Shown here: positions 37,765 through 47,100 of the stretch, piece by piece
Layout: the number at the start of each line of letters is the position of its first letter
How positions within the stretch are numbered: position 1 is the stretch's first letter
Assembly (NCBI GenBank): GCA_023382655.1
Contig: JAHDWK010000011.1
Coordinates: 124,001 to 188,000, forward strand
DNA length: 64,000 nucleotides
DNA from: Anaerolineae bacterium
GTDB taxonomy: Bacteria > Chloroflexota > Anaerolineae > Promineifilales > Promineifilaceae
Direction of reading: 5' to 3'
Notes under the pieces: model-generated
Database searches by the model: none
The model's input: the letters and a program-made list of their open reading frames with translations, nothing else
What the model was told of the DNA's origin: nothing
Position numbers and translations under genes: made by a program

Positions 37765-37797
37765 AAACCTGACAGGTCTTGGAGACCTGCCAGGTTT
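37765..37797. repeat. Intergenic 15-bp hairpin
   Basis: AAACCTGACAGGTCT and AGACCTGCCAGGTTT form an imperfect hairpin (one mismatch) with a 3-base loop, between the feoB membrane gene and the 36886-37752 gene. It may terminate the feo transcript or be a dispersed palindromic repeat. Confidence 0.6.
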
Positions 37798-37800
37798 TGC

Positions 37801-39282
37801 TTAGCTGCCCAGCCACATGGCTGCCAGCCGCCAGATTTGGGCGACGAAGAAGGTGACGGTAAAGCCTAAGGCCAGGGGAAGCAACGCAGACACGACCGTC
37901 CATTTTTTACTGCCCGTCTCCTTGTAGATGGTGTAAATGGTGGTGCTACATGGGTTATGAATGAGCGAAAAGAGCATCAGGTTCACGGCCGTGAGCAGCG
38001 TCCAGCCACCTGCCGTCAACAGCCCTTTAACCGCCAGCGGCTCATCCAGTTCAAACATCACCCCCGCTCCCGCGCCCACGTCACCACCGCCCAACATCAT
38101 CACCGTCAACATCAAAATCGTGGGGATCACAATTTCATTGGCCGGAATGGCCACCACATATGCCAGCAATATGACGCCATTCAAACCAATCAAAATGCCC
38201 ATCGGGTTCAAGAAGTTGACCAGATATTCGGCAATGCTCACGCCGCCGACAGTAATGTTGCCAATCAACCAGATAACGGCCCCGGCGGGTAAGGCAAACA
38301 CCACTGCCCGCCACAACACATATAAGGTGCGGTCAATAAGCGAGGTATACACTGTTTGCAGCACCCGCGGTGGGCGGTACGGCGGCAGTTCCAGGCTAAA
38401 GGTAGAAAGCTCACCGCGCAGCACTGTGCGCGACAGGCTCCAGGAGACGGCAAAGGTCAGCAGCACGCCCAGCACCGCAATGCCCACCACCGCCAGCGCC
38501 GAAACCAGCCCGGAGATGTAAACGGGCACCAACGCGCCCACAAACAGGCTGGCAATGAGGATTTGGGTGGGCCAACGGCCGTTGCATAGCGCAAAATTAT
38601 TGGTGATGATGGCAATCAGCCGTTCGCGGGGGCTGTCAATCACCCGCGTAGCAATCACGCCCGCCGCATTGCAGCCAAAGCCCATCATCATGCTCAACGA
38701 CTGTTTGCCATGCGCCCCCGACTTCTTAAACACATTATCCAGGTTAAACGCCACCCGTGGCAGGTAGCCAAAATCCTCCAGCAGCGTAAACAGCGGGAAG
38801 AAAATCGCCATCGGCGGCAGCATCACGCTCACCACCCAGGCCGTCGCCAGGTACATGCCATCAATCAGCAGCCCACTCAGCCACCAGGGCAGCCCCATGG
38901 CCGCCGCCACCTGGTGCAACAGGGGCACCATCGTGTCAATCAGAATGGACGCCAGGAATTGCGACGGATAATTCGCGCCGATAATAGTCAGCCAGAAAAC
39001 GACCGCCAACATGGCAATCATCATTGGAAAGCCCCAGACGCGGCTGGTGACAATGCGATCAATCGTGCGATCCAGGTCAAAGCGCGGTTTTTCGTCTGGT
39101 CGGGTCACGGCACGGTCGGCCAATTGGGCCGCATTGGTGTAAATGTCTTCCATCAACCGTTCGTGGAACTCCTGCCCAATTTGCCAGCGCAATGACTCCG
39201 CCATTTGGATGACTGACTCTTGGGGATCAGGGGCGGGCTGCCGGGCCAAAGTACCTTTTCCATTCAGAGGATAGGTTGTCAT
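37801..39282 (-). CDS. feoB: FeoB membrane domain (split FeoB)
   Basis: 493 residues forming only the permease part of FeoB: two Gate domains and about ten membrane helices ([35 protein letters not shown]). The FeoB signature [15 protein letters not shown] is present. The second motif reads [11 protein letters not shown] in place of SCSARLP, as in one FeoB subtype. It moves Fe2+ inward, powered or gated by its GTPase partner. The ATG overlaps the stop of the upstream GTPase gene by four bases, so the two halves are probably made in equal amounts. Confidence 0.9.
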   Translation of the reverse strand: MTTYPLNGKGTLARQPAPDPQESVIQMAESLRWQIGQEFHERLMEDIYTNAAQLADRAVTRPDEKPRFDLDRTIDRIVTSRVWGFPMMIAMLAVVFWLTIIGANYPSQFLASILIDTMVPLLHQVAAAMGLPWWLSGLLIDGMYLATAWVVSVMLPPMAIFFPLFTLLEDFGYLPRVAFNLDNVFKKSGAHGKQSLSMMMGFGCNAAGVIATRVIDSPRERLIAIITNNFALCNGRWPTQILIASLFVGALVPVYISGLVSALAVVGIAVLGVLLTFAVSWSLSRTVLRGELSTFSLELPPYRPPRVLQTVYTSLIDRTLYVLWRAVVFALPAGAVIWLIGNITVGGVSIAEYLVNFLNPMGILIGLNGVILLAYVVAIPANEIVIPTILMLTVMMLGGGDVGAGAGVMFELDEPLAVKGLLTAGGWTLLTAVNLMLFSLIHNPCSTTIYTIYKETGSKKWTVVSALLPLALGFTVTFFVAQIWRLAAMWLGS

Positions 39283-40109
39283 GCGATTACCTCCAATTCG
39301 ATACGGTTGTTTTGGGCGGGGATGGGTGCATTCAGGTGACCCAATTCGCCATTACGCACTGCGCGGACGATGCTTTGGTCACCATCGAGCAGGCGCAAGG
39401 CCACCCAACGGGCATTGGGCAGTCCCGGAAAAGCAGCCTGTAACTGCCGCACCAACTGGTTGATCGCCTTCTGAATGGTCGAAGATTCGTTCTTGATGCG
39501 GTATGGTTTGCACACGGTCTGGCCGGTAGCCACTTCATGGACGGCTTGCAGTAGTTCGGGCAGGCCACGGCCGTAACGCGCCGCCGTAGGCACCACCGGT
39601 ATGCCCAAATCCCGCGCCAGCCGCCGGTCATCCACCACCAGGCCATGCCGTTTGGCCTCATCCATCAGGTTCAGGCAGGCCACGGCCCGGTCGGTAATTT
39701 CCAGCACTTGCAGCGCCAGATTCAAGTTGCGCTCCAGCCGGGTGGCGTCCAGCACAATAATGGTCACGTCCGGCTGGCCGAACAAAATGAAATCCCGCGC
39801 CACTTCTTCGTCCAGACTGGTGGAGAGCAGCGAATAAGTGCCGGGTAAATCCACCAGCTTGTAGCGAGCATCGCCGTAACTAAAACCGCCTTCGGCGCGC
39901 GTCACAGTTTTGCCGGGCCAATTGCCGGTGTGCTGGCGCAGCCCGGTGAGGGCATTAAAAACGGTACTTTTACCGGTATTTGGGTTCCCGGCTAACGCCA
40001 CCACATAATCCCATTCGGTCATATCAATGCCCAGTTTTTTCAAATTACCGGCATTGTGAATGGGGCAGGTAGCGCAGCCGTCGGGGGTGTGTTGCGTTTG
40101 TGTTTGCAT
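39279..40109 (-). CDS. feoB: FeoB GTPase domain (split FeoB)
   Basis: 276 residues. It opens with CATCPIHN, a Cys pair that could bind a metal. The G domain shows G1 [13 protein letters not shown]3 [10 protein letters not shown] and G4 NLMDEAKR. Helices typical of the guanine-dissociation-inhibitor domain follow to about 260. It ends where fused FeoB proteins would enter the first membrane helix. It overlaps the membrane-domain gene by ATGA. The upstream regulator gene ends 50 bases away, across a perfect 19-bp hairpin. Confidence 0.92.
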   Translation of the reverse strand: MQTQTQHTPDGCATCPIHNAGNLKKLGIDMTEWDYVVALAGNPNTGKSTVFNALTGLRQHTGNWPGKTVTRAEGGFSYGDARYKLVDLPGTYSLLSTSLDEEVARDFILFGQPDVTIIVLDATRLERNLNLALQVLEITDRAVACLNLMDEAKRHGLVVDDRRLARDLGIPVVPTAARYGRGLPELLQAVHEVATGQTVCKPYRIKNESSTIQKAINQLVRQLQAAFPGLPNARWVALRLLDGDQSIVRAVRNGELGHLNAPIPAQNNRIELEVIA

Positions 40110-40124
40110 GCTTCCTCTTTAATT

Positions 40125-40170
40125 CGTGATGCGTGATGCGTGACCAGATATTCACGCATCACGCATCACG
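40125..40170. repeat. Perfect 19-bp hairpin made of a repeated heptamer
   Basis: CGTGATGCGTGATGCGTGA (40125-40143) and its exact inverse (40152-40170) flank an 8-base loop. Each arm is built from tandem GTGATGC-type units. It covers the last codons and stop of the regulator gene and lies before the FeoB GTPase gene. Without a T-run it is more like a REP-type element than a terminator. Confidence 0.7.
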
Positions 40171-41184
40171 TTTCACGGATATAAACGCCGCCTGTTCCCG
40201 CCGCAAAGCAATGGTCGCGCCGCGAATCTGGTAGGCGACCGGGTCGCCGCTGGGACTGCGAAAGCCAACAGTGATTTTGGCGCCGCGCAGGATGCCCAAG
40301 TCCATGAAACGGCGGCGTTCCGCACCGCGACAGGTCGCCGAGATGGCGACAACTTCGCCGGTCTCGCCCGGTTTTAGGGCGGTCAGCGGTTCGCCAGCAG
40401 GGGTAGGTTCGGGGGCTACGGCCGTTTCCGTTTCCACCACCGACACATTAGCCGCAATGATGGGGGCCAGCCAGTGTTCATTCCCATTGGCCCAAAAGCG
40501 AATGCGCTCTGGCGAGGTTTCTACCACGCGCACCATCATGCCCGGATGCACTCCTTCAGCCGCCAGTTGGGCATACACCAGTTCCGGCTCATCCTCCAGG
40601 TGAACAATGCGGGCCGGTGTGTCCAGTGGCAGTTGGGTTAAGGCCAAACCTCCATGCGTTACGATCTCACCGCTGGCAGTAGGGATGGGGTCGCCATGTG
40701 GGTCGTGGGTGGGGTGACCTAACCGTTCCGCCAATGCCTCCACTTCTTCGGGAGATAGCCGGTGTTCAATTTGTTCGGCACGGCCGTGCCATTCCACCTC
40801 ACCATACCCGGTTTCTTCGGCCAGGTGGCGTTCCCACAGCCGGTGGGCGCGAATGATGTGCAGCGCCGCTTCCCGGCCCGGTGGGGTCAGTTGAATTTGC
40901 CCTTCCTGAAGGGTCAGGAGTTGTTCGTTTTGCATATGGGTCAGCAGCACGGCCGTGTCATTTTGGTTAATGTGTAATGTACCGGCAATGGCCGCCAGGG
41001 TGGGTTTCTCGCCACGCATCTCTTGTTTGTGAATAAACTTGAGTGCATCTTCGGTGAGAACTCGTTGCGTCAGGCCCCGTGTTTGCTGCCAGCGCCAATA
41101 CCACCCGCGCTCCGGCCAGAACAACAGCAGCAGAACGGCGGTTACGGCCGTACCAATGAGGAGAGCAATCAATGGGTTATACAT
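40159..41184 (-). CDS. Membrane-anchored DtxR-type regulator fused to FeoA
   Basis: The ATG at 41184 follows GGAGG by 5 bases, giving 341 residues (MYNPLIALLIG). Residues 3-22 form a membrane helix. Residues about 40-105 form a DtxR-like winged helix (TLAAIAGTLHINQNDTAVLLTHM). Metal-binding/dimerisation residues follow (RAHRLWERHLAEETGY, then HRLS and HPTHDPHGDPIP). Two FeoA/SH3-like domains end it (about 180-250; 270-335, PGETGEVVAISATCRGAERRRFMDLG). It probably senses Fe2+ or Mn2+ and represses the feo operon, and the FeoA part may help FeoB. The membrane anchor is unusual for the family. Confidence 0.85.
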   Translation of the reverse strand: MYNPLIALLIGTAVTAVLLLLFWPERGWYWRWQQTRGLTQRVLTEDALKFIHKQEMRGEKPTLAAIAGTLHINQNDTAVLLTHMQNEQLLTLQEGQIQLTPPGREAALHIIRAHRLWERHLAEETGYGEVEWHGRAEQIEHRLSPEEVEALAERLGHPTHDPHGDPIPTASGEIVTHGGLALTQLPLDTPARIVHLEDEPELVYAQLAAEGVHPGMMVRVVETSPERIRFWANGNEHWLAPIIAANVSVVETETAVAPEPTPAGEPLTALKPGETGEVVAISATCRGAERRRFMDLGILRGAKITVGFRSPSGDPVAYQIRGATIALRREQAAFISVKRDA

Positions 41185-41200
41185 ACGTACCTCCAAAAAT

Positions 41201-41232
41201 TTTAGATACATCTAAATATCAGTTTAGCTAAA
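41201..41232. promoter_or_regulatory. DtxR/MntR-like operator ahead of the feo operon
   Basis: TTTAGATACATCTAAA (41201-41216) has 7-base inverted arms around two bases, and TTTAGCTAAA (41223-41232) is a second palindrome. Both resemble MntR/DtxR boxes. They sit 17-48 bases upstream of the regulator's start codon, so they should mediate metal-dependent autorepression. Confidence 0.65.
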
Positions 41233-41260
41233 ATGAGAGAGAATTGCAAGGGGCAAAATT

Positions 41261-41292
41261 AGAAACCCGGTTTTTGAAAAAGCCGGGTTTCT
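41261..41292 (-). terminator. Terminator of the SBP-VWA gene
   Basis: AGAAACCCGG and CCGGGTTTCT form a 10-bp stem with a 12-base T/A-rich loop, 7 bases past the stop of the gene at 41299. Confidence 0.65.
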
Positions 41293-41298
41293 GAGGCG

Positions 41299-43062
41299 CT
41301 ATTGTTCGGCGGAAATGGAGAGGTAGACGTTGCTGATGGAAGCGGGATCGGCCGTGAACATGCGTCCCCCCGTCACATTCGCCATCCGTTCCAGCACAGA
41401 CGCATCGGCGGCATCACCAAAGGCGATGGGGTAAATGCGAAAGCCATCCGCTTCGGCGTTGGCCGGTAGACAGGTGGCAAACATCTGGTTCTCGGTTGTC
41501 TCCCCGACCGTGTCTTCACCGTCGGATAGTAAAATGATGCCGTACAGGCGCGATTCGTCAGCCGCTTCGTCGGCTTCACGCAAGGCGGCCATCTGGTCGG
41601 CCGCATCACAAACGGCTTCATAAAGCGCGGTATTGCCGTCAGCAATCAGGCCGCTGACACGCTGCGATAATCCTTCCACTACATCTCCCACCCGCGCCGG
41701 CTCGGCCAGCGCAGTGACATCGTTGCTAAAGACAATCAACCCCACTTTGTCATTGGCGTCCAGGCGGTTGAGAAATTCGACGGTAGCCGCGCGGGCGGTG
41801 TTGATACGGTCACCTTGCATACTGCCGGACACGTCCAGGAGCAGCAGCATGGTGGCTTTGCGTTTGGTAATGTTGAACAGGTCAATGACGGCATTGCTCA
41901 CTTCGGCGTTAGGGCTGGGCAGTGAGGCAATCGTTTGTGGCGTAACATTGGGGTCAGTGCCATTGGCCATCGTCAAGGGATCGCGGAGGGGGATGTTGGG
42001 GTCTAGCGGCCGTAGAAAATTATCAATCGCCTTCTCCTGCTGCTCGCGCGCCAGGATATAGTCACGGAAAATCGTGGCGGCTTCGGCTTCCTCATCGTCC
42101 ACCCAATCGGCGTTGTCCAACACGCAGTAGGGCTGGTCAGCCCAAATCGTGCCACCGGCGGGGAAGATGAAGGCCAGCGGGAAAGCGAGTTCGTCGCCAC
42201 GTTCGATGTTGAAACGTACCACTTCGGCTTCGGGCACAGCGGCGGCGTGCAGGTAGCCAGGCCCTTGCCGGGCCATCGCATCGAGAATGGCGGGGGCCTG
42301 ACGGCCGTACTTGCTCGTTACCTGCTCCAAGGCCCGCATCGCTTCTTCCACTTCTGGCGCATATACATCGGCAGCCGTCAGGGTGTCCGTCTTACCGGCA
42401 ACGCCATAGACAAAGCTGGCCATGGAAAGCAAGCCGGAGTTGGCATAGGCGGGATGGGTATGCCCAAAGCGGAACTGTCCCCATTCGGGACGGCCGTAAC
42501 TGGCCCAGCCGTTCGGGTCTTCAGCCAGGGCTACAATGGTATCCCAGCCAATCGGTTCATTCGGCCAGCCTAGCGTTTCGGCCATTGGTTGCCACATGGC
42601 AAAACCCAACGGCGCGTACACCGTCGGCGGACAGGCTTCGCCGGCTAACGGTCTGTTGAACCTCTGCTGCCAGGTCGCATTGGCCTGTTCCACCCAGGAT
42701 TGGTCGCCCGGACTCCAGGCGACCGGTTGCATGACGCCGCCCAAAATGGCATCCATCGCCCCGCCGGACGTGCCATGCGTGACCTCCACAACGATGGGAC
42801 GGCCGTTGCTCGTCTTCATCCCGGCCGCATTAAACTCAGCCTCCATCTGTTTCATCCAGGCTTCTTTGGTGTTGGAAGATTCCACCGTCACCAATATCCC
42901 GCCGGCAGGTACTTCCACTGGCGGTTCGCCAGTTTCCGCATTGGTTTGCGAAATGGTAGCATTTTCCACCAGGTTGCCAATTACCTGCACACCTACCATA
43001 ACGCCCACAATACACAGGGCCACCGCCACAACCACCACGAAAATAATGCGTGTCCGATCCAT
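41299..43062 (-). CDS. Exported substrate-binding / VWA domain fusion
   Basis: The ATG at 43062 follows AGGAGACC by a few bases (587 residues). A signal-anchor (IIFVVVVAVALCIVGVMVGV) opens it. Residues about 50-370 form a periplasmic-binding-protein-like domain (LVTVESSNTKEAWMKQMEAEF; PTVYAPLGFAMWQP; MARQGPGYLHAAAVPEAEV). Residues about 400-585 form a von Willebrand A domain with the metal site DVSGSM, GNTALYEA and LLSDGEDT complete. Similar proteins in Bacteria are annotated as substrate-binding and VWA proteins; their ligand is unknown. It acts outside the membrane. It stands between the feo operon and rsfS with no transporter genes nearby. Confidence 0.82.
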   Translation of the reverse strand: MDRTRIIFVVVVAVALCIVGVMVGVQVIGNLVENATISQTNAETGEPPVEVPAGGILVTVESSNTKEAWMKQMEAEFNAAGMKTSNGRPIVVEVTHGTSGGAMDAILGGVMQPVAWSPGDQSWVEQANATWQQRFNRPLAGEACPPTVYAPLGFAMWQPMAETLGWPNEPIGWDTIVALAEDPNGWASYGRPEWGQFRFGHTHPAYANSGLLSMASFVYGVAGKTDTLTAADVYAPEVEEAMRALEQVTSKYGRQAPAILDAMARQGPGYLHAAAVPEAEVVRFNIERGDELAFPLAFIFPAGGTIWADQPYCVLDNADWVDDEEAEAATIFRDYILAREQQEKAIDNFLRPLDPNIPLRDPLTMANGTDPNVTPQTIASLPSPNAEVSNAVIDLFNITKRKATMLLLLDVSGSMQGDRINTARAATVEFLNRLDANDKVGLIVFSNDVTALAEPARVGDVVEGLSQRVSGLIADGNTALYEAVCDAADQMAALREADEAADESRLYGIILLSDGEDTVGETTENQMFATCLPANAEADGFRIYPIAFGDAADASVLERMANVTGGRMFTADPASISNVYLSISAEQ

Positions 43063-43227
43063 ATGGTCTCCTAAAGGTGGCACGGTCAGAAACCGGCCAC
43101 AATCAGTATTACTGTTCGTGTTATTGGCGGAAGTTTAGGATCAGCCCCAGGCTTGTGCAAATGGCTTGTCACGCCTGAGCCGTCCATGTTAGAATCTGCC
43201 ATATTCCAACCAAAATGGAGGTACAAA

Positions 43228-43578
43228 ATTCTGGATAGTTTAGAATTAGCACATATTTTAGTGGATTCAATTGTGGAGAAAAAGGGAGCAGACATTACTC
43301 TGCTTGATTTGCGGGAGCAAAGCATTTTTGCTGACTACTTTCTCATTTGCAGTGGAGACAATGATCGGCAGATCAAGGCAATTGCCCAAAGCATTGCCTA
43401 CGACGCCAAACATAACGGCCGTATCTATCCCGTGACGATGGAAGGGCAACCAGAAACCGGGTGGGTGCTGGTGGACTTTGGCGACGTGATTGTACACGTC
43501 TTTATGCCCGAACAGCGCGAATACTATGACCTGGAAGGGCTATGGGACGAGGCCCGCGTCTTGCTGCAAATGCAATAA
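43228..43578 (+). CDS. rsfS: Ribosome silencing factor RsfS, probable ATT start
   Basis: The family core is clear: LDSLELAHILVDSIVEKKGADITLLDLR, ADYFLICSGDNDRQIKAIAQ, GWVLVDFGDVIVHVF and REYYDLEGLW, split over about 116 residues. RsfS binds ribosomal protein uL14 (L14) and blocks subunit joining under starvation. Family members usually begin MLDSLELA. Here the codon before CTG-GAT-AGT is ATT (43228), 6 bases after a perfect GGAGG; no in-frame ATG is placed for that site. The ATG at 43186 has no ribosome site. CTG at 43231 is the alternative. Followed at once by a bidirectional terminator. Confidence 0.85.
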   Translation: MLDSLELAHILVDSIVEKKGADITLLDLREQSIFADYFLICSGDNDRQIKAIAQSIAYDAKHNGRIYPVTMEGQPETGWVLVDFGDVIVHVFMPEQREYYDLEGLWDEARVLLQMQ

Positions 43579-43606
43579 AAAAGCCTGCGGTTGCGCAGGC
43601 TTTTTT
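43577..43606. terminator. Bidirectional terminator between rsfS and ndk
   Basis: AAAAAAGCCTGCG and GCGCAGGCTTTTTT form a strong stem with A and T runs on both sides, between the convergent genes rsfS and ndk. Confidence 0.9.
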
Positions 43607-43612
43607 GTTCTG

Positions 43613-44065
43613 TTACTCGATAATCCAGCTATCGGTGGCCCGGCTCCAGGTGACGAGTTCCTCCGAACGGAAGAAGAGGTTGACCTCATTGACGCCGTTT
43701 TCCGGGCTGTCGGAGCCGTGTACCAGGTTGCGGCCGATCTCCATGCCCAGGTCGCCGCGAATAGTGCCGGGGGCGGCCTCCACCGGTTTGGTGGCGCCCA
43801 TAGTAGCGCGGGCAGCAGCCACAGCATTGTTACCCTCCCAAACCATAGCCACCACCGGGCCAGAGGTGATGTATTCAACCAGGCTCTTGTAAAACGGCCG
43901 TTCCCGATGCACCCCATAATGTTCCCCGGCCAGTTCTGGGGTCATCTGGATAAACTTCATACCCACCAGTTTCAGACCACGCCGTTCAAACCGGCCGATA
44001 ATTTCGCCAATCAACCCGCGCTGTACGCCATCGGGTTTTACCAAAATTAATGTTCTTTCCATCAT
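43613..44065 (-). CDS. ndk: Nucleoside diphosphate kinase
   Basis: 150 residues, the usual length. Conserved features are all present: [19 protein letters not shown], the [23 protein letters not shown] run (two halves), [18 protein letters not shown] and the catalytic His in NLVHGSDS. It transfers phosphate from ATP to other nucleoside diphosphates in the cytosol. GGAG is 5 bases before the first ATG (44065); the second ATG directly follows. It is the last gene before rsfS, and its own promoter must lie within about 80 bases, after the upstream terminator. Confidence 0.97.
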   Translation of the reverse strand: MMERTLILVKPDGVQRGLIGEIIGRFERRGLKLVGMKFIQMTPELAGEHYGVHRERPFYKSLVEYITSGPVVAMVWEGNNAVAAARATMGATKPVEAAPGTIRGDLGMEIGRNLVHGSDSPENGVNEVNLFFRSEELVTWSRATDSWIIE

Positions 44066-44092
44066 TTACACTCCACAAAGTTGATATTCAGC

Positions 44093-44126
44093 AAAAAACC
44101 GGGCTTTGTGCAAAACCCGGTTTTTT
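44093..44126 (-). terminator. Terminator of the 2070-residue TPR gene
   Basis: AAAAAACCGGG and CCCGGTTTTTT form an 11-bp stem 20 bases past the stop of the gene at 44146. Confidence 0.8.
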
Positions 44127-44145
44127 CCATGATTGTGCCTATTTT

Positions 44146-47100
44146 TTACAAATGGTCAAGGGCAACGCGGTAGGTGTTCAGTGCTTTCTGCAATTGGCCG
44201 TTGCGCATGTAGGCGTCACCCAAGAGACGGCGGAAGGCAGGCTGTGTGGGATATTCATCCGCCAGAGATTCTAATTCGGTAATCAACCCTAAGGTCGCCG
44301 TGCCGGAAGCGATCAGTTGTTGGTAATGGGTTACAGCTTCTTCATACCGCTTTTCGGCCAGCACCTGTCGTACATCGGCAAGCTGACTCGCATTAAGTTC
44401 GTCTGTCGTCAACCGCGGCACTTCAGATGACTCGGCGGGCAGGTCAGGCTCGGCAGCAGTCAATGATGGCAGGCGACCGGTGGTGGGTTTACCAGACGGC
44501 CGTAACTCACCCACATCGGCCATCGCCACCTCATCAAAATCAACCATTGTGGCCTCATCTTCGGCAGCCAGCCAGCTAATGACGTCCAGGTCTTCTACGG
44601 CCGTCAGCCAACCTGTCTGCCCCGTGCTGGATGAGCGGCCACTATCCGCAGCCAGCCAATCGGGCAGGGAATCGGATAAATCATCCCCCATATCTGCCCC
44701 CAGGTCGGCCATGAGGTCTAATTCTGCTTCAGCAGCGGGTAACGCATCAAACTCAGCCACCTCCGTGTCATCACCGGTTAACCAGGCAGGCAGCAGGGCG
44801 TCATCTGGGGCCATGGTCGGTTCTAACGAGTCGGTTTGTTCATCGGCAATTTTTTGCAGCCAGGCCATGGCTTCGTCGGGGTCTTCCGGCATGGCGGCGA
44901 TGACATCTTCTTCAGCCAACCCGTCCAGGGACGACGCCATTGCGGCTGGTTCTTCAATGACCGGGGGCGACGGTTCACCATAATCAATGGCGAATTTGGC
45001 ATCTTCGCTGGGCGTGATCGGTGGTGGCTGCATCTCAAAGTCAATCTCAAAATCTTCACCTAGCATATCCTCCAGCCAGCCAGCTTCATCTTCCGCCTCG
45101 GCAGCCAGGGTCAGAGTCTCGTCGGCCGTCTCACTCTCATTCATGACGGCCGTACTCACTTCCTCCACCATTTCTAGCTCTGGTTCCGGGGAAATGGCTA
45201 TGGCCGGTTCGCCATAATCAATGGCGAATTTGGCGTCTTCGCTGGGTGTGATCGGGGGTGGCTGCATCTCAAAGTCAATCTCAAAATCTTCACCTAGCAT
45301 ATCCTCCAACCAGCCAGCCTCATCTTCCACCTCGTCAGCCAGGGCAAAGGTGTCGTCGGCCATCTCAATCTCATCTATGACGGCCGTGTCCATCTCCTCA
45401 ACTATCTCCATCTCCGGCTCAATGGAAATAGCTTGAGCCGGTTCGCCATAATCAATGGCGAATTTGGCATCTTCGCTGGGCGTGATGGGTGGTGGTTGCA
45501 TATCGAAGTCAATGGTTTCATCTCCCTGGGCCATATTAAGCAGCCAGTTCATCGCCTCATCGGGATCATCAGGCATATCGCTGATGTCCAGATCATCAGC
45601 TATGAGCAGCATATCCGTTTCATCGGTGGTGGTGGCTTCAGTCACGGCCGTAGACAGCGCCGCGCCAACCGGCTCAGCCCACACCTCTTCCATCTCCTCA
45701 TCCTCAACCGGCTCATCCCAGGCGGTCATAGCCAATGAAGGCGTCGGTATTTCTGCTTCGTCACCATCAGCAGTGGCAATACGCGCCAACCATTCCATCG
45801 CGGCGTCAGGATCATCAGGCATATCGAGCAAAGCCAGGTCTTCCTCTGCCCCCTCAGACGGCACGGAAGTTGGTGGTTTGGCGGCGACGGTCAACAAATC
45901 GGTGATGGATTCCGGCTGTTCCCAGTCCCAGGATTCATCTTCCCAGAGTTCTGTCAGTTCAGCTTCGGCCGGCTTTTCCACAACAGCCAACTCTGTCATC
46001 AGGTCAATTTCTGCATCCTCGGCCACCGCTGCCGTATCAGTCACCGCCTCGGCCACTTCCCATTCATCGCTAAAGGCCAGTTCATCGGCCATGTCTGATG
46101 CTGGCTCCACCTCGACCGTCTCTTCCAACCAATCAAGCGCGGCTATTAACTCCACATCGGGCACAACGGCCGTGCCCCCTGAAACGGCCGGAGTAATCCC
46201 TTCGGCTTTAACCTGCTCGTCCAGGAAATTGAGCGCAGCAGCCAGTTCATCGTCTGCTTCTGGTGAGGTGCTTTTGGGGGTGGGGGTAACGGCCGTACCG
46301 GCCATCATTGTCGCCAGCAGTTCCTCATCCAATTCCGGCCACTCCTCTTTCGTTTCCGGCTCTTCCGCCAGATTGTCCATCCAGGCCAGCGCGTCATCCA
46401 GGTCAGCCTGGGCTTCGTCCACCAGACCATCCAGGTCTCGCTGGCTGCGGCCTTGCAAAGTGGGCAATTCTTCCAGCGGCGCGCCCTGGTTGGCGGCCAG
46501 CCCTTCTAACCAGGCCATGGCCGCTTCCTCGTCGTCTTCGGGCGGCGCTAACAGGCTGGCTGCCTCGGCTTCTTCGTCAGCCAGTAACACATCCAGCCAA
46601 CTTTCACCCCCCGTTTCCTCCTCTGCGGCCGGCATGTCGGATTCGTCAGACACGGCCATTACATCTACCGGAAACGCTTCCGCCCAGGCTTCGTCCAGCG
46701 CCTCATCGTCGAAGCCCAGGTCAAACTCTTCATCCCCCATTTCCTGGTGAGCCAGGGTGTCCAGTTCTACCACTGTTAGCTCTTCGGCCAACAAGGTCTC
46801 CGCTACCGTAGGCAATTCTTCTACCGGCGTTTCTTGTTGGGAAGCCAGTTCTTCCAGCCAGGAAATGGCATCATCCAGCCCGTCCGCGGAGGCATCTGGC
46901 CCCACGTCCATTAGCTCAGATTCAGGAGCAGGCGCAACGGCCGTCTCCATTTCGTCCACGTCACCCTCTTCTGCCAGCCAATCCAGTTCCATCTCATCGG
47001 CCATATGAAGGGTGGAAAGGTCTTCTTCTTCCGCCTCACCCATATCCGCCAGCCAATCCATCTCGGTGTCTGCACCCAGATCGGCCAGGGTAGCCGGTTC

